NCBI RefSeq assembly: GCF_964204645.1 | Contig: NC_134027.1 | Location: 21,688,485-21,752,484, forward strand | Source: Tubulanus polymorphus | Lineage: Eukaryota; Nemertea; Palaeonemertea; Tubulaniformes; Tubulanidae | Length of the DNA stretch: 64,000 nucleotides | Direction of reading: 5' to 3' | Shown here: in pieces, positions 1-9,700 of the stretch | How the letters are laid out: every line of letters starts with the position of its first letter | Position numbering within the stretch: the stretch's first letter is position 1 | Translations under genes and position numbers: made by a program | The notes under the pieces: generated by a model | What the model was told of the DNA's origin: nothing | The model's database searches: none | What the model saw: only the letters and a program-made list of their open reading frames with translations

Positions 1-565
1 GAACCATAGACGGAAAGACTTTGCCGATTCGGAGATCGAAGTCCATGCCGAGATAAGTGAACTGTTGGGCCGGCGTCAACTGAGATTTTTCCCTGTTTAC
101 GCGGAACCCTAGCTGATGGACTAAGTCCAAGACTGAGGTCATTGCCTCCCGACATTCCTGAGCCGAATTCGCGACTATTAACCAGTCGTCGAGGTAAACG
201 AACAGTCGAACACCCCTTGACTGAAGTACCTTCTGAACTGACTTGACCAACTTGGTGAAAACCCACGGGGCCGTACTGAGGCCAAATGGAAGAGACCTGA
301 ATTGGAACTGGCGGCCTTTCCACTTTATCCTGAGAAATCGCCGAGATTTTGGGTGAATTGGAACCTGCAAGTAAGCATCCTTCAGGTCCAATGAAGCCGC
401 CCATTGACCCGGATGGAGCCCTTGAATCACGTCCTTGGGCTTGGTCATCCGGAACCTTGGAATGTCTAGGTGCCGATTGAGGGATGACAGATCTATCACT
501 GTCCGTTGACCCCCTGTGGCCTTTGGTACCATGAATATTCGAGAAAACCAGCCGAGCGAAATGCG
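1..565 (-). CDS. DIRS-type reverse transcriptase, N-terminal part (cut by window edge)
   Basis: The minus frame is open from about 565 down to position 1. It begins around a VPKATGGQRTVIDLSSLN stretch, which is RT motif 1. SLDLKDAYLQVPIH follows near 365-410 and carries the first catalytic Asp. Next come LPFGLSTAPWVFTK near 250-295 and LFVYLDDWLIVA at about 170-205, which holds the catalytic Asp pair. It copies element RNA into DNA. It is in a different frame from the gag ORF ending at 496 and overlaps that ORF by about 70 bases, as DIRS reading frames often do. No stop was seen in the visible RT frame, so this part may be intact. Confidence 0.8.
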
Positions 566-1815
566 CCTATAGGTGGATCGGTTGAACTAAAATATTTCCC
601 AGATTTCATACCCCGTTCAGGAGGGGGAAATGAAAAAGTTCCAGGCCGACATTCACCCCATAATTGCGTATCCAATCGAGCCCATTCTCTTGAAACCGCT
701 GACGATTCCCGTAAAACGTTAAGATCGGAGTCCGGAGGGCGATAAGCTTCCATTGACTCACCGACCAGAGGAGCTGCTATGGGCTTAGCGCGAGTTGCCC
801 CGTGCTTGACAAAGAACTCACTTATCATCGCTCTAAATGGCATGTCCCCCGCTGGTTCGGATAAAACTGAACGGGACGGAGATACATTGCGAGCCAGGGA
901 AGCCCCCATCGTCTGGGGCAACCCACAATTGCTTGCGACAGGAACGACCCCAGAAGGAATTGCCGCCTCTGGGACCGGATCCTCATTGAAATCAGACCCT
1001 ACCGCAGCATCCAGGAATTCAGAGTCAGAATTCCGAAAAACTGAGTGGGCTGGCGAACTTCTAACCAGACAATCAGGAATAGGCTTACCTGTTGTAGAAG
1101 TTGCAGCGACTTGTTGCGACGAAGATAACAAGTTTAAAATTTTCTCCTCAAATACATGGAAATCCTTCTGAGTCAGGTATTTTCCAGTATCCCGACGATC
1201 ATGCCGACTTCGGTGACGGTCCCTCGAACGGGATCGCGACCTACTAGAAGAATCGCTTTCATCGCTAACCGACGTCGACGAACGATGAGAAGACCGACGG
1301 CGAAACTTCCGACAATAACGATCGTAGTCCCTCTCGCGATCAAACCTTGATCTGCGAGAAGGAGATCTTGCTCGTTTATTACGCTCACGGCGTCTAAATC
1401 TAGTGGGAGAGCGAGCTCTATCCCCGGAGCGACGATCAGAATCAGACGATGAACGTACCGGATGTTTTGAACCGGACGACGTCTGGACCGGACCGGTGGC
1501 CGAACCGGACCGATGCCCGACCCGGTACCGACCGAACCGGTGCGGGCCGTTCGCGACTACCGCGGCGCGCGCTCGGTTCCGAACATGTAGTCTGAACCGG
1601 CCGAACCGGCCGAACCGGTGAACGACCAGAGACCGGTGAATGACCGGAGACCGGTGCCGGTGAACGACCAGAGACCGGTGAATGACCGGAGACCGGTGCC
1701 GGTGAACCAGCGTTCCTCCCCGGTGAACGGAGTTGGGAAGCCGATCGTACCTGAACGACCGGCGACCGCTCCGCTTTACGATAAGAAACAGGATTAGAAA
1801 CGTCGGTTGGCACAT
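496..1815 (-). CDS. DIRS gag-like protein, RS-rich middle and C-terminal part
   Basis: A long minus-strand frame. Its informative part runs from about 1600 down to 496. It starts with an Arg/Ser/Asp-rich stretch of RSRSRSRDRHRSR type, like an SR-protein tail. A segment with DFHVFEEKILNLL and then an acidic and Pro-rich C-terminal region follow. The first ~90 codons, full of HRSPVIHRS repeats, are probably an out-of-frame reading of the 42-bp duplication. The real N-terminus is likely the overlapping frame at 2077-1442. It probably encodes the structural gag of the element. The frame switch could be a frameshift mutation, programmed slippage or an unrecognised splice. Confidence 0.55.
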   Translation of the reverse strand: MCQPTFLILFLIVKRSGRRSFRYDRLPNSVHRGGTLVHRHRSPVIHRSLVVHRHRSPVIHRSLVVHRFGRFGRFRLHVRNRARAAVVANGPHRFGRYRVGHRSGSATGPVQTSSGSKHPVRSSSDSDRRSGDRARSPTRFRRRERNKRARSPSRRSRFDRERDYDRYCRKFRRRSSHRSSTSVSDESDSSSRSRSRSRDRHRSRHDRRDTGKYLTQKDFHVFEEKILNLLSSSQQVAATSTTGKPIPDCLVRSSPAHSVFRNSDSEFLDAAVGSDFNEDPVPEAAIPSGVVPVASNCGLPQTMGASLARNVSPSRSVLSEPAGDMPFRAMISEFFVKHGATRAKPIAAPLVGESMEAYRPPDSDLNVLRESSAVSREWARLDTQLWGECRPGTFSFPPPERGMKSGKYFSSTDPPIGAFRSAGFLEYSWYQRPQGVNGQ

Positions 1816-2077
1816 CGGCCGAAACCGACGAATCCCTGCTAACTCGACGACGATCTCTTAGTTTAAGAGCCTTATCGGCCCGAAGCCAAAGGTCCTCGGA
1901 CCACACGACGCAAATATTGCAAGGATTGCTCCTTGCACATATTTGACCGGATTTGCGCCTGCACGACGCACATGAATCGTGGTTGTCCCAGGCGCCAAAC
2001 AAATGCCCGCATCCCTCCCCGCCACGATGCTGACCCTTAGGAGGGGGTGGCATAATAATTATCCTGTTACAAATCAA
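1442..2077 (-). CDS. DIRS gag-like protein, N-terminal part with Cys/His cluster
   Basis: A 211-codon minus frame starting with an ATG at 2077; a second Met lies eight codons later. Near the start it has GCGHLFGAWDNHDSCASC, then a C...CxxC group, which looks like a zinc-binding cluster at the head of DIRS-type gag proteins. A Lys/Arg-rich linker with RDRRRVSRDSS leads into Pro/Ser-rich repeats of the APVSGHSPVSGRS type encoded by the 42-bp tandem duplication. The SR-rich continuation is in the next frame (496-1815), so this ORF alone is probably a truncated reading. Nucleic-acid binding is inferred from the cysteines and the basic charge. Confidence 0.55.
   Translation of the reverse strand: MICNRIIIMPPPPKGQHRGGEGCGHLFGAWDNHDSCASCRRKSGQICARSNPCNICVVWSEDLWLRADKALKLRDRRRVSRDSSVSADVPTDVSNPVSYRKAERSPVVQVRSASQLRSPGRNAGSPAPVSGHSPVSGRSPAPVSGHSPVSGRSPVRPVRPVQTTCSEPSARRGSRERPAPVRSVPGRASVRFGHRSGPDVVRFKTSGTFIV
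1615..1704. repeat. 42-bp tandem duplication in gag
   Basis: Two perfect 42-base units start at 1615 and 1657, each built of CCGGTG hexamers separated by short spacers, followed by another CCGGTG. The unit length is a multiple of three, so the duplication itself keeps the frame. The two overlapping gag frames cross in this region. Confidence 0.85.
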
Positions 2078-2390
2078 AACAATTCAATTCAATTCAATCA
2101 AATTATATTTGTAAATAAAATTCTTACGGAAAAAAAGAAATCAGGGATAACCCCCAAACCGAACGGACTCACCGTTACGAGAGTGAAAACTCCCTAATAT
2201 CCTAATTCCCAGATTTTTACGGCGAAAAAATCCAACGCGTTCTACTGCGAGAACGCCAAGAAAAAAGATGGCGGATTTCGCCGGTGGCTAAATGCAATAC
2301 CGCAGGGCCGGGTCGTATAGAAAAACCATTGGCGATAAATCCAAATTTAGAAAATATTGGCAAAAACCATAGGAAAGGGTACAGTACTCG

Positions 2391-2603
2391 ATGGAAATAC
2401 AGGCTAGTGGCGTAGCCAATCACGTTTGGAACACTGGTCATCGTATTAATTTTGATAAAACTGAAATTATTTATACTTCCAGCAATTACACTAAACGCCA
2501 CACAGTTGAGTCTGCCCTAATTACTCGTCACTCAGATATTAGTACCAATTTGAATAATTCCCTTCCTTCTAAGTATATTACTTCATGCCTTGCCAAACAC
2601 TAA
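2391..2603 (+). pseudogene. GIY-YIG endonuclease C-terminus (5'-truncated Penelope-like ORF)
   Basis: The frame contains HVWNTGHRINFDKTEIIY, then YTKRHTVESALI and a short tail to a TAA at 2601-2603. The H...GH.I.FD...I pattern followed by R...E.ALI matches the second half of the GIY-YIG domain of Penelope-like elements, and the Glu of VESALI would be the metal-binding residue. The GIY and YIG motifs and the whole RT are missing upstream, so this is a fragment. Confidence 0.65.
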
Positions 2604-2682
2604 TTATTTACTCACTCACCAATTTACTCAATTAACCTGTTTTCCTCTGTATACATATACCCCTGTTTTTAGTCAATATCTC

Positions 2683-2729
2683 ACACCTGACGATGATCTC
2701 TAGGGTGAGATCGAAACGTCGTATTTTTA
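2683..2729 (+). ncRNA. Hammerhead-ribozyme-like motif (copy 1)
   Basis: CTGACGA (2687-2693) fits the CUGANGA core. GATCTC pairs with GAGATC across a TAGGGT loop (stem II), and GAA plus ACGTC follow. The ACGT before the putative GUC cleavage site is self-complementary, as in short-stem-III hammerheads thought to act as dimers. One extra U lies between core and stem II, which is not canonical. In this copy stem I is weak (CA/GU only), so activity is doubtful. Confidence 0.4.
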
Positions 2730-2803
2730 AATTTTAGATTGTTTCAATAAATAAATTCTCGATTTTAGATTTCTTTTAATTTGTAAATAGTGGGTTTTTT
2801 ATC

Positions 2804-2860
2804 TTATCACTATGGTGGATGATTGAGGATTTACCCATACGGGTAACTTTTTGATTCAGT
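2804..2860 (+). repeat. Short fragment matching the LINE at 3.8 kb, next to the Penelope tail
   Basis: CTTATCACTATGGTGGATGAT at 2804-2824 matches, with one difference, the antisense of the LINE fragment at 3797-3820. The Penelope-like copy may therefore have inserted into an older LINE copy in the opposite orientation. Confidence 0.35.
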
Positions 2861-3299
2861 ACATGAAACTGGGCCCAGATCAATTTCCCTGAAAAAAGCA
2901 CTATCATTTGATTTTATTAAAAAATAATTTTCTGATTTCTGGTTACCTTCTTGTTTAAAAGCAGCCGGCCTAACTGACGGCCTATAAATTTATCTTAGAC
3001 CATCATTGACTTTTCAAATGTATGTATGTAGGCTATATTTATTTTATTATTGTGACATGTAGTTATAAGTTTCTTTTTTTTTTCGAAATTTTTTATACAA
3101 ACACATATATTTTTCGACACTACCCAGCCCTCAACAGGCTTATAAGTCACCAATCATACTAATTAAATTTAACGACAGATAGATTCAAGTGGTACCGAAA
3201 ATACATAAACTCCTTTTACTCCAACATTGTTCGATAAAAGTTGCTAGAGTAATTTGATAGTTAGCCATTAATATTTGAAACTGTCATTGTTTTGTCATC

Positions 3300-3972
3300 T
3301 CTTGGAAGCCTGGTACCTGCTGTGACATATCAACAAAAAGTTTATGCCGTTCTTGTTTGTATTTCTTACATGACATAATAAAGTGAAATTAATCTTCAAC
3401 GCAGGCTCCAGGTCTACAATAAGTAACATATGCGTTCCTCAACCCTTTTACCCCTAAACCGACCCAATTCTATTTCCAAACCTAGGACACCACGCCTTAG
3501 CTGTGCTAATAAGCTTCTCTTCTTTCTTGACATAAATTTCATAATATAGTTTTCAGCCCCGAAAGTATTCTTAAATGTAATATACGTGCGTAATTTTGGT
3601 TTATTATTAACTTCAGAAATCCATCGCTCGCTAATTGATAATTCAATACACCTTTGTGCGTACTTCATATCAACTCGTTGTAAATTATCTATGAAGTCAG
3701 TATTTAAACCGAGGCTTCGACATAAGTTTCTGAAATTTCGGAACCACCCAGTAGTATTCAAATCACGTAATTGGAGAAATGTACGTTTGGTGAATCTATC
3801 ATCCACCATAGCGATAAGTCTATCCCAGAGAGGATAAATTTCAAAATAATGCTTATAGGCCTACTTTGCTGGATACCATCCGAATTCACCCTGCATTGCC
3901 GCAATGGGGGTTAATGACCCCACACCGAGAAAAAATCTAATGGCTCTAGTTTGCACCCTTTCTATCAGTTTA
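3300..3972 (-). pseudogene. Decayed LINE (non-LTR retrotransposon), ORF2 3' end
   Basis: The minus-strand translation reads RVQTRAIRFFLGVGS, then QGEFGWYPAK, an in-frame stop, WDRLIAMVDDRF, and later KRSLLAQLRRGVLGLEIELGR. After a frameshift comes CRPGACVED, another stop, and FHFIMSCKKY. This order (RA.R.FLGV, then LR.G...LEIE.GR, then C...C..VED..HF...C) is the C-terminal zinc-knuckle region found after the RT of many LINEs. At least one stop before MVDD and a frameshift near 3414 show it is dead. Confidence 0.75.
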
Positions 3973-4079
3973 TCATTCTTAAAAAAATATTTCACTTTAA
4001 CATCTTTGACAACATCCATGAATTATTAGTCTTATTAATACGACTAGTGAACTGTGCAGTTTCAAAAGACCATCGTTTT

Positions 4080-4115
4080 AGGCTAAAAAAATTGATACCT
4101 TGTTTCACTACCCTG
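4080..4115 (+). repeat. Left end of AGGCTAAAAAAATTGATACCTTG MITE
   Basis: This matches the left terminal inverted repeat of the complete copy at 33407-33628. No matching right end was found nearby, so it is a solo or truncated end. Confidence 0.5.
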
Positions 4116-4494
4116 CTGGAGGTCGGAACGACCACAGTTAAGGTGTCCATAATGGTTATGTACCTTAACCTTACCATAACACTATTATTTAATGACACTA
4201 GTGCAACACGGTGGAAGGTGACCTACAGTTAGACCGAAGCGAAATAGGCCCTCGGACCTTAGTAGTAGTCCTATCCCAAAAATTTTGAATCTGATGTCTT
4301 GATGTCGACCCACAAAAATAAATAACACTTGAAAAACAACTTATTGCCTATTGAACAATGGTGACCTAAGTTAAGTTGAAGCTTTGGTCAATTCATCGAT
4401 TGATGAGTTGAAATTGAACGACAAAACATGCATTTGCAACAGTAACAACAACTGGCCCAGATAATGAATAAATATGTATTGTGATTGTATTTAC

Positions 4495-4601
4495 CTGGAA
4501 TCGCGGAGTGCTGTTTTAGCGACGAAATCGATAGCAGCAAAGATGAAATAGTCGATAACCGTATAGAATATAAACCCGTAGAGCTCAGAGAAGAACCCCA
4601 T
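4495..4601 (-). CDS. Candidate first coding exon of an unidentified membrane protein
   Basis: Starting at an ATG at 4601, the frame reads MGFFSELYGFIFYTV, continues with DYFIFAAIDFVAKTAL and ends ...RDS plus two bases at an AG|GTAAAT donor (4494). The hydrophobic, aromatic-rich segment could be a membrane helix or signal anchor. The start sits in a short CpG-rich stretch (4500-4720), consistent with a promoter region. I found no continuing exon to the left and do not recognise the family. It could be chance, but the start, the hydrophobic stretch and the donor agree. Confidence 0.35.
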
Positions 4602-4730
4602 AGTTCTACATCGACGATACAAACATTCTATACCCGTCGCCGCAAATAAACATTTCGTTATTTTCAAAATATCCGGCAAAATGGCGGTTGTACGAGTGCG
4701 CAGGCGTCGTGACCCACTTACGGAAATGGA
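4602..4730. promoter_or_regulatory. Possible bidirectional start region
   Basis: A locally CpG-rich stretch lies between the minus-strand ATG at 4601 and a plus-strand ATG at 4681. The plus frame begins MAVVRVRRRRDPLTEM and stays open for about 35 codons. No TATA box is evident. The plus ORF has no convincing donor and no recognised family, so a head-to-head gene pair is only a suggestion. Confidence 0.2.
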
Positions 4731-5699
4731 TGTTCCGATTGATATTGTGCGATTCGTAACTTGTAAAAAATACTTTAGTTTCTGTTAAAAAAAATTTAAA
4801 TATACTTGCTAGATTTTTTAAATATGTAAGTTATGTTCACTTACGTACAATCAAGTTTATTCAAATTGTTGGATGAACGAAAACGTTTTATTCTATGACT
4901 AAATAATTCTTATTAACCCGTTTCTCTAGATGAATCTACGAGCAATTATCTGAACGCTCGTAGGATGAATGGACTGAACCATTACTGAGAAGTTGTAGTT
5001 TTCGAAAACTGATAAAAGTAGTGCCAATAAAGGAAATTGAATTCAATTGAGAATGTTCCGATTGATGTTCCGATGAATTTTTCCAGGGATGTTCCGATTG
5101 TAAAAACCAAGATGTCGACCTGTTGAAGTGAGGTTGCAGGACGTGAACGTAGATTCTTCTAAATTAAGGTAGGTCTTCTCGGGTGATTTCATTACTAATA
5201 GTTCGGTGTACAAACTAATCGAAGAAACTGGGATTAAAATTGTTTTGGTGAATCGGTGTTCCTTGCGTAGCAGATCAATAGGGGGGCAAGCCCAAAATTT
5301 AGATTTTCATGAATCGATGAATGAAGAGAATAATAAGTCATTTTGAATTGAATTGAATTTTTGTTGCACTGTCAAAATTGGCCTAACTCGCGTTATTAGC
5401 AGCCCCTGTCCTATGGTGGGTGCGTGTGCTGAAATATTTTTAAAATCTGTTCTACTAAATTTTTAATCGAGGAAAGCGAAGTGTTGCATAGGCCTAAGAC
5501 TCTCGTTGTCGATGATGCTTGTGTGAAACAGCAGCATCTGTCACCTGTCCGATCTTGTGACACAAGTCATCATGATAGATAATACATACTGCAAGCGTTT
5601 TTTGATCATTCGTAAAATTGGTACCTGCCTTGATGTGGAAAACATGAGCCATGTTTAATTTGGCCTGGTCAAAAAAATATTGCATCCAAGCCGCGGGCT

Positions 5700-6040
5700 A
5701 GATTTTAGGATAGTTAGGCTATAGTCGCCTAATCGTTGATAGTAAGTTTTCATTATCGGATGGGCTTATACCATACCTTGTGTTGTGGTTTGTGAAAATA
5801 TCCGATCATGGAACTAAACCACAGACCAGGTTACTGACTAGATTTTAGCACAGCTGACAACGAATTCCACGGTATGTGAATGTAAACATTACCTATTTCT
5901 GGAAGTGACTCACCTCGCTAACCACAGCATCATTTTGATTGCATTGATATAGGCCTAGGACCTGTGTGAGAATGCCCTTTCAAATTAGCACAAGCTAAAT
6001 ATGCCTTAGGCCTGGTTGGGGCCAAATCGTCTCCATGTGA
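5700..6040. repeat. Degenerate copy of the AGCCGCGATCACA MITE family
   Basis: Pieces such as GGAAGTGACTCACCTCG and GGGGCCAAATCGTCTCCATGTGACTGG are recognisable from the better copies at 24.5, 37.5 and 60.5 kb. The ends are not preserved. Confidence 0.4.
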
Positions 6041-6334
6041 CTGGGTTTTAAACAGCTACTTATACCTAGCTAGCGAGTCAAGGTCAGAATGCTAAAATTT
6101 AGATGATGCCTCAGACGGGCTTTTGGTTTCTGTCATTCATGCTCTCCGTGTGAAGTTTTAATGTAATTTCGTTAATAATCAGTGAACCTATAGGGCCTAT
6201 TAATACATTGTGGTGATTTTCAAGGTTATAGGCTTTTACTATTTTCACCAGGGGTTGTAATGGTGAAAGTAGGCCTACGTAGTATTTTCATTGGTAGTTT
6301 TGGATGTATGCCGATTTTGTTCCCTATCCCGCGA

Positions 6335-6585
6335 TCAATGGGGAACCGGCACACCAGCTATCCTGTCAGATAGCGCCGCTGAGATATCAGACGCACTCGA
6401 TCAAAAATTAGTCCATTTTCAAGTAACTTTGATCTCAGTTTTCGGTCTTCCAAAAATTAGGCAAATCACGCATCGAAATAAACTCTGATTAGTGCGTCGG
6501 CGTCATATTGTACACTAGCGACACCTGGCGGATTATGATGGAGTTCCGCTTGCCACAGTAGCGCTGCCAGTACCCCATTGCAAAA
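6335..6585. mobile_element. MITE with GGTACC/GGTACTGG-type ends, copy 1
   Basis: It starts near GGGGAACCGGCACACC...CTGTCAGATAGCGCC and ends near CTGGCGGATTATGATGGAGTTCCGCTTGCCACAGTAGCGCTGCCAGTACCCCATTGC. The same two blocks in the same order recur at 28146-28285, so this is a dispersed nonautonomous element. The superfamily is not clear. Confidence 0.5.
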
Positions 6586-7087
6586 TTGTGGCTTATGACT
6601 ATTCTATAGTTGTGGCGAGTTTCATCGGTTTCTGTATGTTCACTAGGGGCATCGAAGAATGTTGAAATTTTCAGATCGTTAAGTAGTTCAGACCATGGTC
6701 TCCATGGTCCTCTAGTTTATCCCTGTTACAATTTTGGTAAGCCTGCGAGTTTTTTTTTTTTTTAATCCAATTTTGATAGGTCTCAGATTTTAAGTAGGCC
6801 TACAACCTTTACTGAACAATGATTAGAAAAATATGGTGCAAGTTAGTAATGGTTTAGAATTAGAATAGTGAGTTCATTTCCAATGTTTTTGAAAGCCATA
6901 GAGAACTAAGGTCAGGCTATAGGCATATAAATCCAGATTGATTATTATTGACTGATTTCTAATATAACCGGTTAGTTAGTTCAAGACCCCTTTACTACTT
7001 TACTGACCGCTGAGATGTTATTATTATTAGGCCTATTATTATTGTTGTTAATCTAAGCGTTGAGTTACACATGAGTAAGGGGCCGTT

Positions 7088-7125
7088 GACCGACTATTGA
7101 CCGACTATTGACCGACTATTGACCG
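7088..7125. repeat. 11-bp tandem repeat (GACCGACTATT)
   Basis: Just over three direct copies of GACCGACTATT, ending GACCGTTGG. A short local duplication with no visible function. Confidence 0.8.
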
Positions 7126-7642
7126 TTGGATCACTTAGCAAATCCAACATTTTCTCATGACTTATTTCTTGGTTGAATTTTTGAATAGCAGCATTTTTGT
7201 TGACCGTGTCTATGTGAGGTCAAATATGGAAATCCCGTCTGATTTGCGTGGAAATTTTTTTAATCTCATCAACACTTTGTACATGTATAAGGCTCTCAAG
7301 TTTCGAGAAAAAGAGAAAACAAAAATACAAAAAAATGCACATTCAATTGAGAAACCTATTTATATGCATAATTATTTAAGGACATGGATTCAAAGTTACA
7401 TGAAAGCTACATGAATTAGCAGGTACAATAATGGTTAATTAGGTCTTTTATCTCATTTTTGCCAAATTGAAACTCAGGGGATGGATAAAGTAGAACATAA
7501 ACCAAGTCAAAAATATGCTGGGCTGCTTCAATATATTCAACCGTGGGTAGTGAGAGCTGTATATCAGGAATAATGGTTTAGAATAGAAATCTGTTAAATC
7601 TATATCTAATAGAAATACGGATACAATGTAAGAATTACAATG

Positions 7643-8120
7643 CAGTCAAAGCTCGTAATACCGCCAAATTCACCTATCGCCAAGAATTTCCTTGTGCGCA
7701 GTTCATTTGATATCTATATGTATGTAAATAGTTCTCTTTAAACCACCTCTCACCCTCCGCCAGAACGCCAACAAAATCCTAGAACGGTCTTATCTTCAAA
7801 CTCATAGAGAAAATAGTAGTTACACCGCCAACTATCTTCTATCAATGACGTTTCCAGTCTTTTGGTTAGGAATCGATACATATGATTTGCAGTTTCACAC
7901 ATCTACTGTTTAATTTTTCCTATTATCTAAATGAAATGAGCTAAGACCTTAACCCTTTCCTAAATTAAGATCAACTAATGTCTAATTCTGGATTTGGTTA
8001 ATAGTCATGTCTTCTTTACTTTGTCAACTCTAATGATCACCATTTCGTTATACCGCCACATTCGTTAAATCGTCGAAATTTTGATGGTCCCAGGGCTGGC
8101 ATTATAACAAGCTTTGACTG
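7643..8120. mobile_element. 478-bp MITE with CAGTCAAAGCT ends
   Basis: CAGTCAAAGCTCGTAATA at 7643 is inverted at the right end as TATAACAAGCTTTGACTG (to 8120). Next to both ends lie further inverted words containing ATACCGCCA. No ORF is present. The ends resemble Tc1/mariner-type nonautonomous elements, but a clear TA duplication is not seen. Confidence 0.6.
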
Positions 8121-8420
8121 TAGTTCCTTTTCATTTCTGCAAAACGAAATTTAACGAATCATTGGATTGTTCTTTCGGGTTTTAATTGGTACGACACATA
8201 TCGACAATTTTAATCTGATGTATTTGATAAATGATAAATGATTTTTATTTATATTTAATGAATTAAATAAATATCATATTTAATAAATTCGATATAATAT
8301 TTGATAAATGATGAATTTGAATTCATCATTTATTGTATATAGGCCTACAAGAAAATTATTAAAATTAAGATAAAATTATTATTAAAATTAAGAAAATTAT
8401 GGATGGATTTTGAGATACAG

Positions 8421-8501
8421 CATGAATATTGTACGGCAAAACTAATGGACTTATCCGCTCTCTACGGTAATAGTTCCAATGAGCTGCTTCTGCGGTTCGA
8501 G
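8421..8501 (+). other. Weak candidate coding exon
   Basis: Between TTTTGAGATACAG and GTTAGATA there are 27 open codons including TAKLMDLSALYGNSSNELLL. The wording loosely resembles the KILDLCVLFG helix of ASCC2-type proteins, but no supporting exon was found. Treat it as unproved. Confidence 0.2.
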
Positions 8502-8523
8502 GTTAGATATAATTCATTTTCAG

Positions 8524-8607
8524 TTCGAGGCAGAGTTATCATCGTGTATAACGGTATTGTGGAACCGGATCTCGGTCCTCGATGAAATAAATCAGATGGT
8601 ATTTTGA
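8524..8607 (+). other. Weak candidate terminal exon
   Basis: After TTCATTTTCAG the frame reads LSSCITVLWNRISVLDEINQ and stops at TGA 8605-8607. It cannot be joined to 8421-8501 by a normal intron because only 22 bases separate them. Coding status is uncertain. Confidence 0.15.
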
Positions 8608-9589
8608 ATATAGTAAGCCCCATGTTCGTTCGTACGATATTATAATGCGGTAAACTTGGAAGCTTCTTTTTAAAATGAAATTTATTCACAATTTTGAAAT
8701 GATACAGTTGTTGAATTTATGGTAAAAATCTAATACGCGGTAATGGTATTTATGTGAGTTGTATATGTGTGTATAGTAGTTATTCAAGAGGTGATGGTGT
8801 TTACCATACATTCCATATTTATTACACATCACACACGCCTGTGTGCGCGAATCAGACAGCACCAGACATCATTCAGTACTAAACGTATATATTTCATTGC
8901 TTCCTTCATTTGTTCGTTGGTTTCTTTTAGTGAGGAGACGTGCTGGCGATATATTGGAGCGTTTTCTAGTTTTAGTTTCGCACTAGATAGACTCAGGTAC
9001 GCGGCGCGCGGGGACAAATTTCAGGCCAGTAAAGTTTCTGTGATCGAATGTGCATGGGTATTGATTAGGCCTATCTGATATCTGAACCACTATTCAGTTT
9101 TATTGGAACGGAATAGGGCCAACGTAATTTTTACCCTATAGAGTTTACTAATATTTATCTTGAGTTGAACCTCGGGTTTAAGTTTAAACTTGTCTATAAA
9201 ATAGATCATAGGGTTATGGTTGGTAATACGTGTCCAAGCTGAGAGAATTTTAAGCTGAGGACAAAAATATCACGATTGGAAATAGGAAGAAAGGAACGTC
9301 AAAATACTTTTAGGCATCAAAATTGAACATGATGATATTTTGGCCTGTTTTTGGCCGCAAATTTTACAGATCATTCTAAATATGCTTCTAAAGAAGTTTA
9401 ACGTGACATCCCTGTCGGTATGTGATCTGTTTTGCCTCCGATACACTAGATAATTTTTGATGAATTTCGGGCATCACAGTTGAGAAATCTGAGCTTTCAC
9501 TCTCATCTCAGGTTTGGTATTGACAACTACATATTAAAGCCATTAACGGCTCAAATGGAAACTTAATCAACTTGTTCTTTCCTGTAGGC

Positions 9590-9700
9590 CCTATACTCCC
9601 TATTTTATTTTATTATTGTTTTACCTGATGAGGGTCTCTACAGAAAGTCGAAAATGTCGTGTAATTTGTTTTTAGTTCCTGAGTGAAAAATCTCATCTTA
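9590..9700 (+). repeat. Degenerate Penelope-like tail
   Basis: CCTGATGAGGGTCTC...AAAGTCGAAAATGTCGTGTAA at 9627-9670 keeps the layout CTGANGA, stem-loop, GAAA, TGTC of the motifs at 2.7, 32.2 and 60.3 kb. Stem II is largely lost, so it is a relic. Confidence 0.35.

Larger units (their letters stand above)
1..2340 (-). mobile_element. DIRS-like retrotransposon, 5' portion (gag and start of RT)
   Basis: Reading leftward from about 2.1 kb, there is a gag-like product with a Cys/His cluster and an Arg/Ser-rich middle, followed by a reverse transcriptase that runs off the window edge. The RT has SLDLKDAY (motif A), LPFGLSTAPW (motif B) and YLDD (motif C). The PFGLSTAPWVF and YLDDWL wording is typical of DIRS/Ngaro-type RTs, which belong to tyrosine-recombinase retroelements. 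The recombinase and RNase H would lie left of position 1 and are not seen. The exact 5' terminus is uncertain; similarity to an element seems to fade between 2.2 and 2.35 kb. The class assignment rests on RT wording only. Confidence 0.75.
2391..2803 (+). mobile_element. Penelope-like element, 3' end
   Basis: The end of a GIY-YIG-type frame (2391-2603) is followed by a noncoding tail with the string CACACCTGACGATGATCTC and a stem-loop ending CGAAACGTCG. The tail then has TTTAGATTG and AATAAA-like runs and ends near TTTTTTATC at 2803. The same tail recurs at 32.16-32.33 kb, confirming a dispersed family. Penelope-like elements carry an RT followed by a C-terminal GIY-YIG endonuclease and often hammerhead ribozyme motifs in their terminal repeats. 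The copy is truncated on its 5' side. Confidence 0.65.

Noticed and set aside
3414-3809. 131-codon ORF as a host gene
   Set aside because: It is the C-terminal region of a LINE ORF2 with a stop upstream and a frameshift at its end.
5494-5685. 63-codon minus ORF at 5.5 kb
   Set aside because: No domain, no splice signals and a composition like the surrounding noncoding DNA.
7157-7414. 85-codon plus ORF at 7.2 kb
   Set aside because: AT-rich Lys/Ile/Asn/Tyr composition, no recognised domain and no neighbouring exon signals.
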